A stretch of 46,982 nt of DNA, taken from UBA6382 sp963600315 (lineage in GTDB: Bacteria > Bacteroidota > Bacteroidia > Bacteroidales > Bacteroidaceae). Under the pieces are notes generated by a model. It did not search any database and had not been told where the DNA came from. It saw nothing but the letters and a program-made list of their open reading frames with translations. The stretch covers positions 1-46,982 of the forward strand of contig CAVCAW010000043.1 of NCBI GenBank assembly GCA_963600315.1, read 5' to 3'. Shown here in pieces: positions 35,919 to 44,413 of this stretch (positions are counted from its first letter, which is position 1; each line of letters starts with the position of its first letter). A program made the translations under genes and the position numbers.

Positions 35919-36851
35919 ATGAATATAGTAGCAATGCTGCAACGCTGGATGGACAGCAAAATCGGACAAACTTTTCTGAACTACGCATATAGCTGGGGTG
36001 CGTCAATCGTAATCTTGGGTACCCTGTTCAAGCTGACGCACTTGCCGGGAGCCAACCTGATGCTTTTCATCGGTATGGGTACCGAGGTGGTAGTATTCTT
36101 CCTGTCAGCATTCGACCGTCCCTTTGAAAAGGGCGTCGACGAGCCGCAGACTAATTCCGAGCCCCAAGCTGTGCCTCATGTTGCCGGTACAGTGATACCT
36201 GCAACTGGTGTTGCTCTCTCTACCGCCAACTCCGAAGAAGCAGAAAGTACCACGCCATTTGCCGTGTCCTCAGTTGGTGGCAATGCGACCGCAAACAACG
36301 CTGCTGGTGGCAATGCCGTGATGGGCGGTGGTACTATCGTGATAGCAGGCGGCGGCAATGCCGGTGTTACTGCCGAACCGACCGAAACCAGCCAGGACGA
36401 CGCAGCCGAAACTGCCGAAAAACTACAGGCTACAGCCTCTGCTCAGGGACTCACCGGTGGCAGCCTGCTCGAGATTATCCGTCTTGCCAACGAAGAACTG
36501 CTTCAGCGCGCACAGTCATCGCTCACTCCCGAGATGGAGGAAGCCTCCAAGCAGTATGTTGAGAAGCTGCAACTACTCACCGAGACTCTTGACCGAGTAG
36601 AGAAGCAATCAGCACGACTCACCACCGACAGCGAGGAAATGACTAACCTCAACCGCACGCTGACAGGCATCAACACCGTCTACGAACTGCAACTCAAGAG
36701 CGTAAGCCAGCAGATAGGTACCATCGACTCAATCAACGAGCAGACACGCCGCATGGCCGCACAGATTGAAGAGCTCAACGGAGTATACTCACGAATGGTC
36801 AAGGCTCTAACCGTCAATATGAAGAATGCAGCCGCTACTACGGCTGACTAA
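35919..36851 (+). CDS. gldL: T9SS motor protein GldL/PorL
   Basis: A 310-residue inner-membrane protein. Two membrane helices are at about 20-40 (YAYSWGASIVILGTLFKL) and 46-66 (NLMLFIGMGTEVVVFFLSAF). E56 in GTEVVVFF corresponds to the glutamate implicated in proton flow in GldL, and K38 is nearby. The cytoplasmic part contains a Gly/Ala/Asn-rich stretch (about 115-150) and then a helical region (about 190-300). With GldM it powers secretion from the proton gradient. Length resembles PorL rather than the shorter Flavobacterium GldL. gldM starts 22 bases after its stop. Confidence 0.95.
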   Translation: MNIVAMLQRWMDSKIGQTFLNYAYSWGASIVILGTLFKLTHLPGANLMLFIGMGTEVVVFFLSAFDRPFEKGVDEPQTNSEPQAVPHVAGTVIPATGVALSTANSEEAESTTPFAVSSVGGNATANNAAGGNAVMGGGTIVIAGGGNAGVTAEPTETSQDDAAETAEKLQATASAQGLTGGSLLEIIRLANEELLQRAQSSLTPEMEEASKQYVEKLQLLTETLDRVEKQSARLTTDSEEMTNLNRTLTGINTVYELQLKSVSQQIGTIDSINEQTRRMAAQIEELNGVYSRMVKALTVNMKNAAATTAD

Positions 36852-36873
36852 TTCTACAACTACTTACTACAGT

Positions 36874-38445
36874 ATGGCACTAAAGAAGAAACAGATATCG
36901 CCTCGCCAGAAGATGATCAACCTCATGTATGTGGTGTTGATGGCAATGCTGGCGCTCAACGTGTCCAACGATGTGCTCAAGGGATTGCAGTTAGTCAGCG
37001 ACAGCCTGCTACGCTCTGTCGACAACTCGCAGGCCGAGATAAAGAGCATCTACAAGAGCTTTGAAGAGCAGATGGCCAAAAACCCATCTAAGGTAAAGCC
37101 TTGGTATGACAAGGCGCAGGAGGTGCATAAGAAGACCAACGAGCTCTTTGACTTTGCGCAGCAGCTCAAGCTTGCCATCGCTCGCGAAGCCGACGGCTCA
37201 GATGCCAACCCCGACAACCTCGTCCACAAAGAGGACCTTGAGGCTGCACCGCAGATAATGCTTGCTCCCGCCACTGGCAAAGGACGCAAACTCTACGACA
37301 TGATCAACAACTACCGCAACTTCATCATCAAGATGACACCCGACAAGCGGCAGATGGCTATCATCTCGTCCAACCTCTCTACCGACGTACCTAAGACTGC
37401 CGGCAACCTCGGCAAAAACTGGCAGCAGTATATGTTTGAGTCAATGCCCGCCATTGCTGCCACCACGATGCTGACCAAGCTGCAGACCGATGTGCGCCAG
37501 GCAGAAAAGGAAGTGCTCCACGAACTGCTTGCCAACATCGACATCAAGGACATACGCGTCAACGAACTGGCAGCCTACTGTCTGCCTGAAGCGACTACGC
37601 TCTTCCCTGGCGACGAATTCCGCAGCCGCATATTCATGGCAGCCATCGACACGACCCAACGCCCCGAAATCTACGTCAATGGCAATAAGGTCAACCCCAA
37701 CGGAACCTACAATTTCCGCGTGGGTGGTCCGGGCGAATATTCCTTCAAGGGGTTCATCAGTATGCCCAATGCTGCTGGCGAGATTATCAAGCGAGAATTT
37801 ATTCAGAAGTATAACGTCATCGCGCCACCATCAGGAGCCACTGTGGCTGCTGACATGATGAATGTGCTCTACGCTGGCTATAACAACCCCGTGTCGGTTT
37901 CTGCCAGCGGCATATCGCCCGACAAGATAACCCTCACTATGGAGGGCGGAACCCTGACCCGCGGCAGCGACGGTCACTACACTGCGCGCCCCTCAGCCGT
38001 GGGTCACGACGTGACGTTCAACGTGACTGGCGTAGTCAATGGTACCTCGCAAAAGATGGGCGCCTTCACCTTCAAGGTGCGCAAATTGCCTGACCCAACA
38101 GCCTTCATCCCCTACAAGGACGACAAGGGCACTGAAAGCCACTTCGTAGGCGGACGCACATTCCCCAAAGCCACTCTGCTCAACACCCAGGGCATAGGCG
38201 CAGCCATCGACGACGGACTGCTCGACATTCCGTTCCAGGTGCTCAGCTTCGAAACGACATTCTTCGACAATATGGGCAATGCCATTCCTGAAAAATCTGA
38301 CGGCAGCAAGTTCTCCGAACGCCAGCGCAACATGTTCCGCAAGCTCTCGCCTGGCAAACGCTTCTACATCAACCGCGTCAAAGCCATTGGTCCCGACGGC
38401 ATACAGCGCAATCTGCCGCAGGCTCTCGAAGTGATAGTAAGATAA
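36874..38445 (+). CDS. gldM: T9SS motor stator GldM/PorM
   Basis: A 523-residue single-pass protein. It starts MALKKKQISPRQKMINLMYV, with the membrane helix at about 14-32 (MINLMYVVLMAMLALNVS). A long periplasmic part of helical and beta domains follows, reaching the GldK/N ring. I chose the ATG at 36874, because the upstream in-frame ATG at 36826 overlaps gldL and adds non-conserved residues. It partners GldL in the motor. gldN follows after 64 bases. Confidence 0.95.
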   Translation: MALKKKQISPRQKMINLMYVVLMAMLALNVSNDVLKGLQLVSDSLLRSVDNSQAEIKSIYKSFEEQMAKNPSKVKPWYDKAQEVHKKTNELFDFAQQLKLAIAREADGSDANPDNLVHKEDLEAAPQIMLAPATGKGRKLYDMINNYRNFIIKMTPDKRQMAIISSNLSTDVPKTAGNLGKNWQQYMFESMPAIAATTMLTKLQTDVRQAEKEVLHELLANIDIKDIRVNELAAYCLPEATTLFPGDEFRSRIFMAAIDTTQRPEIYVNGNKVNPNGTYNFRVGGPGEYSFKGFISMPNAAGEIIKREFIQKYNVIAPPSGATVAADMMNVLYAGYNNPVSVSASGISPDKITLTMEGGTLTRGSDGHYTARPSAVGHDVTFNVTGVVNGTSQKMGAFTFKVRKLPDPTAFIPYKDDKGTESHFVGGRTFPKATLLNTQGIGAAIDDGLLDIPFQVLSFETTFFDNMGNAIPEKSDGSKFSERQRNMFRKLSPGKRFYINRVKAIGPDGIQRNLPQALEVIVR

Positions 38446-38509
38446 GCCGATGCCAGCACACCGCTCTCGGCAAACCAACGAAACAAACAACAAAAATATA
38501 CATACAAGT

Positions 38510-39592
38510 ATGAAACGCACAGCCATTCTGCTTACAATAACACTCATGACCATAGCCTCTGTAGCGCAACCCCCCGCACGTTTGCGCCAGCAGGCATCGC
38601 AGACCAACAACACCAAAACTGCGCAGACTGCCATCAAAACAAGTGAGCGAGCAGCCCTCGAATTTCCCACCCAAGGCGAAATGCCCAAGGATGCTGCATG
38701 GCGCAGAGATGTCTACAAAGTGCTCGACCTCACCAACGACCACAATGCCGTGCTCTATTATCCCGAAGAGCCACAGGGCGACAAGATGAACCTCTTTACC
38801 TACATCTTCAAGCTCGTCATGCGCAAGCAGATTAAAGCCTATGAATACACCATGGACGGCAATGAGAACTTCAGCGACAAAAACGCCATGAAGCCAATCG
38901 ACATACTTACACGTTTCGAAATACCCCACCAGACCAACGGCGACAAGGTGCGCGTAGAAGACGCCGACATTCCCTCGTCGCAGGTCAAGAGCTACTACAT
39001 CAAGGAGTCAACCTACTACGACCAGCACACAGCGCAGTTCCACACACAGATTACCGCCATCTGTCCTGTGCGCAAGACCATCGGCGAATTTCTTGAGGAA
39101 GAGGCTCCCACACCACTCTTCTGGATTAACTATGCTGAGGTGAGCCCCTATTTGGCCAAGATAGCCCTCATGAACTCTAACTACAACAATGCAGCGCAGA
39201 TTTCCGCCAACGATTACTTTGCGCTCAACCAGTATGAAGGCAAAATCTACAAAACAGTCAATCTTCAGGGCAAAGTGTTGGCCAACTACTGCGAGTCAGA
39301 CTCGGCCCTCAAGAAAGAGCAAAACCGCATTGAGAAGGAGATAACCACCCTTCAGGATCGAGTGTGGGGCAAAGACTCTGTCAAGATAAAGGCCGCACAG
39401 CAGAAAGCACGCGAACTCCAAGCCGCCAAGGATTCCACAGAGGCAGCCAAACCGGCTCCACGCACCTTGCGTAGCACCAAGAAAGCCAGCAAGACTGAGG
39501 AGCAGTCTACCTCCAGCCGCTCGCAGCTCAAGCGCGAAAAGTCTAACTCTGTCTCAACACCGCGCTTCTCCGCCCGCCGCCAGCGCCACTAG
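38510..39592 (+). CDS. gldN: T9SS ring protein GldN/PorN
   Basis: A 360-residue periplasmic protein with a signal peptide (MKRTAILLTITLMTIASVAQ, cleaved near A19). The conserved core has AAWRRDVYKVLDLTNDHNAV, LYYPEEPQGDKMNLFTYIF, IKEDSTYYD-type sequence read here as IKESTYYDQHT, and FWINYAEV. The last 60 or so residues are a basic, Ser/Thr/Lys-rich tail of low complexity. The ATG at 38510 is preferred over 38450, which adds a polar stretch before the signal peptide. It is the last ring gene, ending before a strong terminator. Confidence 0.93.
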   Translation: MKRTAILLTITLMTIASVAQPPARLRQQASQTNNTKTAQTAIKTSERAALEFPTQGEMPKDAAWRRDVYKVLDLTNDHNAVLYYPEEPQGDKMNLFTYIFKLVMRKQIKAYEYTMDGNENFSDKNAMKPIDILTRFEIPHQTNGDKVRVEDADIPSSQVKSYYIKESTYYDQHTAQFHTQITAICPVRKTIGEFLEEEAPTPLFWINYAEVSPYLAKIALMNSNYNNAAQISANDYFALNQYEGKIYKTVNLQGKVLANYCESDSALKKEQNRIEKEITTLQDRVWGKDSVKIKAAQQKARELQAAKDSTEAAKPAPRTLRSTKKASKTEEQSTSSRSQLKREKSNSVSTPRFSARRQRH

Positions 39593-39634
39593 TCACACAC
39601 GACACACACCGATTGAAGTATACACACCAAGTCC

Positions 39635-39681
39635 GGCATTTGCCGAGAGCCAACCAGTGCTCTCCGCAAATGCCTTTTTTT
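39635..39681 (+). terminator. Intrinsic terminator of the T9SS operon
   Basis: A 16-bp stem with one C/C mismatch (39635-39650 with 39659-39674), an 8-base loop and seven T residues. It lies 42 bases after the gldN stop and separates the secretion genes from the hydrolase. Confidence 0.9.
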
Positions 39682-39940
39682 ATTCATAAGTCTGTCAGCG
39701 ACAAATTATTTCTGTTAGATTAATGCCCAAGACTTCTTTTTGAAGCATTTGTCTCTGCGTCCCAATCAAGAGGTTCTGAGGACTCATTGACTTTGTTTCT
39801 AGTAATTTCGTGCAAAATCAGATTCAGTCAATCTTGTTTTTTTTGTTTACTTGCAGATACAAGAAGTTATGCGTTTTTTGTACTTTTGCGGTCGCAAACC
39901 ATTTGTGGTTATGCTAATTATCAACAAGACAACATTAATT
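39682..39940 (+). other. Leader region of the secreted hydrolase gene
   Basis: After the terminator I find no gene. The right part carries the -7 box TACTTTTG (39881-39888) and a leader of about 45-50 bases. An open frame beginning at 39851 in the hydrolase's frame would include the promoter itself and lacks a signal peptide at its start, so I do not use it. Confidence 0.55.
39881..39888 (+). promoter_or_regulatory. -7 box for the secreted hydrolase gene
   Basis: TACTTTTG, followed by CGGTCGC, the same 15-base string as at the topA promoter on the other strand. It is 52 bases before the ATG. No clear -33 element. Confidence 0.55.
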
Positions 39941-41281
39941 ATGAATAGAAGACTATTTGTTCTATTGACCATCATTCTCTGTGCTGTTTCGTTTGTCGAT
40001 GCGGCCGAGATAGTGAATCGCACGCATATTACAAGCATAAATGCATGGCGCTTCGACTTCAACTACACATCCGTTGATGTTGACGGGACAACGCCAATTG
40101 AGCTTTCTGCGGCTATCTTCATGAGTGACACTCTGTACAACAGGAAGAAAACTACCAGAGGATGCATTCTGCTCAACCACTACAGCATAACTACCGATGC
40201 CGACCGTCCTACTAACGCAAGCAAGGCGGCCTCGCTTGAGGGGATACTGCAAAATTCTCATTGTTTCATAATAGAGAGTGACGGCATTGGCTTCGGACTC
40301 ACCAAAGACCGCCATCAGTGCTACCTGATGGGACGCGTCAATGCGCGTAACGACATTGACGCATTCATCGAAGGTCGAAAGTTGCTGGAAAAGGAGGGAT
40401 ACGATACGGGTACCGCCGTGTTTAACATGGGATACTCACAAGGCGGATACACCGCAGTGTGGGTAGACCGAATGGTAGCCGAGGGCTACCGCCACGACGA
40501 ATTGCCACGCATTCACATGAGTGTGGCGGGCGGCGGACCGTACGACATCTACGCTTGCTACAAAGACATAAAGGACAACGACAATGCGCACTATCCCGCT
40601 GCCATGCACATGATACTCTGCGACATGGTGGCATATGGCAATAACAGTTTGAAATACGAGGAGATATTCCAGCCCGATTTCGTGCCATACATTTCAGGAA
40701 TGTACGACCCGAAGGTCCTCTCATTTATCCAAGTAAATGACAGCATCTTCAGAATGTACAGTAATGACTCCATTCAGTACAGTTCAAAGACGGGAATGCC
40801 GGTTAGCAAGACACTGCTCCCTTGCTTCTTCGATGAGAACTCAGACGTCATGAAAAAGATGAGGAACTGGATAGACTCTCAGTCTCTCGTATACGAAAAA
40901 TGGTCGCCTATCTATACCGACAGCTTGGTACTCATACACACCACAAAGGACGACATAGTGCCTTTCAGTGCCTGCACCAGCATGGTTAAGCATCTTCAGG
41001 ATAATGGATACGCTCACCTCAACAAGGTAGAATATAACAACGGCACCCATGTGTCTACTGGTGCCACCTACGCTATACAGGCTCTTACGATGCTCTCAAA
41101 ATTCGACTATTCCACTACTACAGGAATAACCACCGTGGGCACCTACCACGCCAGTACCCCTACCACCAGCGGCATCTACACCCTCGACGGCCAGCGCGTG
41201 AGCCTGGCCGAAGGAGCAGCCCTTGATGCACTAAAGCCCGGCATATACATCATGAACGGACGAAAGTTCATAAAGCATTAG
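39941..41281 (+). CDS. Secreted alpha/beta hydrolase (lipase/esterase-like) with a T9SS-type tail
   Basis: A 446-residue exported hydrolase. The signal peptide is residues 1 to about 22 (MNRRLFVLLTIILCAVSFVD). A nucleophile elbow GYSQGG places S166, with the acid at D337/D338 (TTKDDIVPF) and the histidine at H370 (NNGTHVSTG), a full Ser-Asp-His set in the right order. The last 36 residues, GIYTLDGQRV then LKPGIYIMNGRKFIK, resemble the C-terminal sorting domain of T9SS cargo and follow a Thr/Ser linker. The substrate is unknown. It starts 348 bases after gldN with its own promoter and terminator separation, so it is adjacent to, not inside, the T9SS operon. Confidence 0.82.
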   Translation: MNRRLFVLLTIILCAVSFVDAAEIVNRTHITSINAWRFDFNYTSVDVDGTTPIELSAAIFMSDTLYNRKKTTRGCILLNHYSITTDADRPTNASKAASLEGILQNSHCFIIESDGIGFGLTKDRHQCYLMGRVNARNDIDAFIEGRKLLEKEGYDTGTAVFNMGYSQGGYTAVWVDRMVAEGYRHDELPRIHMSVAGGGPYDIYACYKDIKDNDNAHYPAAMHMILCDMVAYGNNSLKYEEIFQPDFVPYISGMYDPKVLSFIQVNDSIFRMYSNDSIQYSSKTGMPVSKTLLPCFFDENSDVMKKMRNWIDSQSLVYEKWSPIYTDSLVLIHTTKDDIVPFSACTSMVKHLQDNGYAHLNKVEYNNGTHVSTGATYAIQALTMLSKFDYSTTTGITTVGTYHASTPTTSGIYTLDGQRVSLAEGAALDALKPGIYIMNGRKFIKH

Positions 41282-41305
41282 TAGTTGCACTTGCGTCAAG
41301 TGTAG

Positions 41306-41419
41306 GTTGAGCAGTTGCGGGCATTTCCGCCGAAATTGAATTGAACTTCGGGGCAAACGAATAACAATTTCCGCCGAAATTGACATCAATTTCGGCGGAA
41401 ATGCTGTAGTTTGCTCAAC
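41306..41419. repeat. Dispersed 22-bp-pitch palindromic repeat, copy 3
   Basis: Exact cores start at 41324 and 41368 (TTTCCGCCGAAA) and 41390 (TTTCGGCGGAAA), and a degenerate core at 41346 (CTTCGGGGCAAA). All are in 22-bp phase, over 78 bp. The third arm (41386-41404) can pair perfectly with 41321-41339 (19 bp). Alternatively it can pair with the adjacent 41367-41383 (17 bp, CA loop). An outer 8-bp inverted repeat, GTTGAGCA with TGCTCAAC (41306-41313, 41412-41419), frames the element. It sits between the convergent hydrolase and ispG genes and could terminate transcripts from either side. No other terminator is obvious there. Confidence 0.88.
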
Positions 41420-41484
41420 ACAAAAGTATGTAGTGTGGCTTAGGTTTGACGCTTTTAGTTGACCACTTACTTTGAGCGGGGGAA

Positions 41485-43182
41485 TTATTGCTGTTGGCTG
41501 CCGATGAGTTGTAGTAGCCGCTCTACTGCTTGGTCTTCAGGAATGTTTTTCTCCACGCAGAGTTTGCCCTTGTAGAGGCTTATCTTGCCGCGTGCTGCCC
41601 CTACGTAGCCGTAGTCGGCATCTGCCATTTCGCCCGGTCCGTTGACGATGCAGCCCATGACAGCAATCTTCATTGGGGGCAGCGACTTTGTGGCGGCCTT
41701 GATGCGTGCCACTGTTGACTGGAGGTCGTAGAGGGTGCGTCCGCAACCGGGACACGAGATGTAGCGCACTGAGGTGACCCTTTGCCCAACTGCCTGGAGT
41801 ATGGAGAAGGCTGTCTGCACGACCGTCTCTTCGGGCACTGCAAAGTCGCTGAGCCACAGCCCGTCGACAAGTCCGTCAAAGAGTAGTGGGGCTGCGTCGG
41901 CAGAGGCTTCGATAAGGTGGTCTTCTATGGTGTTTGGGTTGTGGTCGTACTCCAGGTGGATAATCAGTGGGTTCTTCAGTCCGCGTGACCACATGGTATG
42001 GGCGAGGGCGCGCAGATGTCCCACGGGGTTGAGATGGTGGCTTTCGCCCACCACGATGATATTGGGATTGAGGCGCAAGCGTTCGGTCAGCTCGGGGGTG
42101 AGTTGTTCGAACTCAATTCTGACCACTTCGTGGGTGGCACAAAGTTGAGTGAAGGTGTAGTCGGGCTTGCGCAAGCCGCAGTCTACGGGACGATCGCTTA
42201 TTACTACGGGCACGTTGTTGCCGCCGATGTTGTCCACTTCGTGGGTAGGGCGTCGTTGGGGGTCGAGGTAGTCAAAGTCAGTAGCCATGTCGGCATGGAT
42301 GAGGTTGTGCTTGCGACGCCTGGCGATATATTCTGTCAACTTGCGGGCTACGGGTATTTCGCTCTCGGGCTCTTCGCTCAGCGAAACTCTGATGGTGTCG
42401 CCCAGTCCGTCGGCCAGTAGGGTGCCTATGCCTGCAGCGCTCGTCACGCGACCGTCGGAGCCTTCGCCGGCTTCGGTCACTCCGAGGTGCAGGGGATAGT
42501 GCATGTCTTCGCGGTTCATTTGGTCTACGAGGAGTCTGACGGAGCGTACCATTACTGAGGGATTGCTGGCCTTGATGCTTAGCACTACGTTGTGGAAGTC
42601 TTCGTCGCGGCACACGCGCAGAAACTCCATGCAGCTCTCCACAATGCCGTGGGGGGTATCGCCATAGCGGCTCATGATGCGGTCGCTGAGCGACCCGTGG
42701 TTGACGCCTATGCGCACTGCTGTGTTGTGAGCCTTGCAGATGTCAAGGAAGGCGGTGAAGCGCTGGCGCAACTTCTGGAGTTCGGCGGCATATTCTTCGT
42801 CGGTATAGTCTATCTGCTTGAATCGGCGTGCGCTGTCAACGTAGTTGCCGGGGTTGACGCGCACCTTTTCAACCACTTCGGCTGCGGCGTCTGCCACCAG
42901 TGGATTGAAGTGGATATCTGCCACTAGCGGAGTGAGCACCGACTGGCGGCGCAAGCCTTCGTGGATAGACCTCAGGCCCTCGACTTCGCGCATGCCCTGG
43001 GCAGTGAGCCTCACGTAGTCGGCCCCAGCTCTGATGATGCGCAAACACTGCGCCACCGAAGCCTCCACGTCGGCTGTGGGGGTGGTGGTCATGCTCTGTA
43101 GGCGTATGGCATTGGCGCCACCCAGAGGCTTGACGCCTATGTTGACCTCGTTGGTTTGACGGCGCTGATAGTTGAAATACAT
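41485..43182 (-). CDS. ispG: 4-hydroxy-3-methylbut-2-enyl diphosphate synthase
   Basis: Iron-sulfur enzyme of the MEP isoprenoid pathway. The 565-residue protein is the long form with an extra domain between the TIM barrel and the cluster domain, as in Bacteroidetes, Chlamydia and plants; the E. coli form is about 372. The barrel start is VNIGVKPLGGANAIRLQSMTTT. The C-terminal cluster cysteines are in ISCPGCGRTLYDL and GCIVNGPGEMADADYGYVG. It is the last gene of the rpoN-led run, 67 bases after purE. Confidence 0.95.
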   Translation of the reverse strand: MYFNYQRRQTNEVNIGVKPLGGANAIRLQSMTTTPTADVEASVAQCLRIIRAGADYVRLTAQGMREVEGLRSIHEGLRRQSVLTPLVADIHFNPLVADAAAEVVEKVRVNPGNYVDSARRFKQIDYTDEEYAAELQKLRQRFTAFLDICKAHNTAVRIGVNHGSLSDRIMSRYGDTPHGIVESCMEFLRVCRDEDFHNVVLSIKASNPSVMVRSVRLLVDQMNREDMHYPLHLGVTEAGEGSDGRVTSAAGIGTLLADGLGDTIRVSLSEEPESEIPVARKLTEYIARRRKHNLIHADMATDFDYLDPQRRPTHEVDNIGGNNVPVVISDRPVDCGLRKPDYTFTQLCATHEVVRIEFEQLTPELTERLRLNPNIIVVGESHHLNPVGHLRALAHTMWSRGLKNPLIIHLEYDHNPNTIEDHLIEASADAAPLLFDGLVDGLWLSDFAVPEETVVQTAFSILQAVGQRVTSVRYISCPGCGRTLYDLQSTVARIKAATKSLPPMKIAVMGCIVNGPGEMADADYGYVGAARGKISLYKGKLCVEKNIPEDQAVERLLQLIGSQQQ

Positions 43183-43249
43183 GTTGATGAAGTGAAAGTG
43201 AGTGAGTTGGCTCTGGCAACTTGTGTGAGTTGGCAGATATGGGATGGGG

Positions 43250-43756
43250 TTAGTTGGTCTTGTAGTTGTATTTAACTTCGCTCAGCTCTTGGTTGGCCTT
43301 CACAATCTTCTGTTTCAGGTTCTCTTTGTATTGAGCCAGACGAGTGGCGAGCTGGTCGTCGGACAGGGCCAACATCTCGGCGGCGAGAATGGCAGCATTG
43401 GCGGCACCGTTGACTCCTACTGTGGCAACGGGAATGCCCGGTGGCATCTGTATAATCGAAAGCATGGCATCGAGTCCGTCAAGCATGCCTTTGATTGGCA
43501 CGCCTATCACCGGTAGGGTGGTGTTGGCGGCAATGACGCCGGGAAGGGCGGCTGCCATGCCTGCGCCCGCCAGAATCACCTTGATGCCGCGTGACGCTGC
43601 ATTGCGGGCAAAGGTTTCGACTTCGGAGGGGGTGCGGTGGGCAGAGAGGGCGTTCATTTCGAAGTAGATGCCCATCTCTTCCAGAAATTTGGCGGCTTTC
43701 TCCATGACCGGCAGGTCAGAGGTGCTGCCCATGATAATGCTTACTAATGGTTTCAT
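43250..43756 (-). CDS. purE: 5-(carboxyamino)imidazole ribonucleotide mutase
   Basis: Class I PurE, which moves the carboxyl group of N5-CAIR to give CAIR in purine synthesis. The 168-residue protein has SIIMGSTSDLPVMEKAAKFL, LSAHRTPSE (catalytic histidine) and AGAGMAAALPGVIAANT. Residues GVPI and LDGLDAMLSIIQMPPGIPVA complete the active site. Length is typical. It lies 39 bases after the PAP2 gene. purK is not in the window. Confidence 0.95.
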   Translation of the reverse strand: MKPLVSIIMGSTSDLPVMEKAAKFLEEMGIYFEMNALSAHRTPSEVETFARNAASRGIKVILAGAGMAAALPGVIAANTTLPVIGVPIKGMLDGLDAMLSIIQMPPGIPVATVGVNGAANAAILAAEMLALSDDQLATRLAQYKENLKQKIVKANQELSEVKYNYKTN

Positions 43757-43795
43757 ATATGTTTGCTTAGAATGTTTTAGTATGTTAAATGGTGT

Positions 43796-44413
43796 TTAGA
43801 AGAACAATATGGCAAGGAATCCCACCACGAGACCGAGCCCAAGCCCCGACATCACTTCGCCCTGGCTGTGGCGGCGCAACACGAGACGGCTGGAGCCTAC
43901 GAGTCCTGCCAGTATGAGGGTGAGGCACAGCCACCACACTGGATTGAAATTGAAAATGAAGGAGAAAGCCATCAAGGCTCCGTTCATGGCTCCTGCGGCT
44001 GCGGAGTGTGTACTCACTTTGTGCCAGTTGTTACACAGCAGACACACCAGTTGTACGCAGATGGCTGCTACCACCACGCTGACCACGAAGTGGGGTACGA
44101 TGAAGAACGACATGACGTGGTAGCAGGCGAAATAGCATACGAGGCTGATGAAGTAGGGCACGAAGCGCAGTTCGCGCTTCAGTTTCTGCTTCACTGTGTG
44201 CTTCATGGCGCGGTGATAGAGTGCAATGAGCAGCATCGGTGCAGCCACGGTAAAGACGTAGACTACTGCCAGTACGAAGATTTTATAGTTGAGCGGAAAC
44301 GACCGCATATAGCTGAAACCCATCAGCACCAGCAAGCAGAGCAGTGGGAAATAGTGAGGGGCGAAGAGCACTGTCAACATCTTCGCCAAGAGTATCAGCT
44401 TTTTGTTTTTCAT
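43796..44413 (-). CDS. PAP2-superfamily membrane phosphatase
   Basis: A 205-residue inner-membrane protein with about six hydrophobic helices. The PAP2 motifs are readable: KVSTHSAAAG (motif 2, with catalytic histidine) and SSRLVLRRHSQGEVMSG (motif 3). The K-x6-RP motif is not obvious and may be the KRELRFVP stretch. Possible substrates are phosphatidic acid, undecaprenyl diphosphate or lipid A; sequence does not decide. Its ATG overlaps the rpoN stop in ATGA, so it is translationally coupled to rpoN. Confidence 0.82.
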   Translation of the reverse strand: MKNKKLILLAKMLTVLFAPHYFPLLCLLVLMGFSYMRSFPLNYKIFVLAVVYVFTVAAPMLLIALYHRAMKHTVKQKLKRELRFVPYFISLVCYFACYHVMSFFIVPHFVVSVVVAAICVQLVCLLCNNWHKVSTHSAAAGAMNGALMAFSFIFNFNPVWWLCLTLILAGLVGSSRLVLRRHSQGEVMSGLGLGLVVGFLAILFF

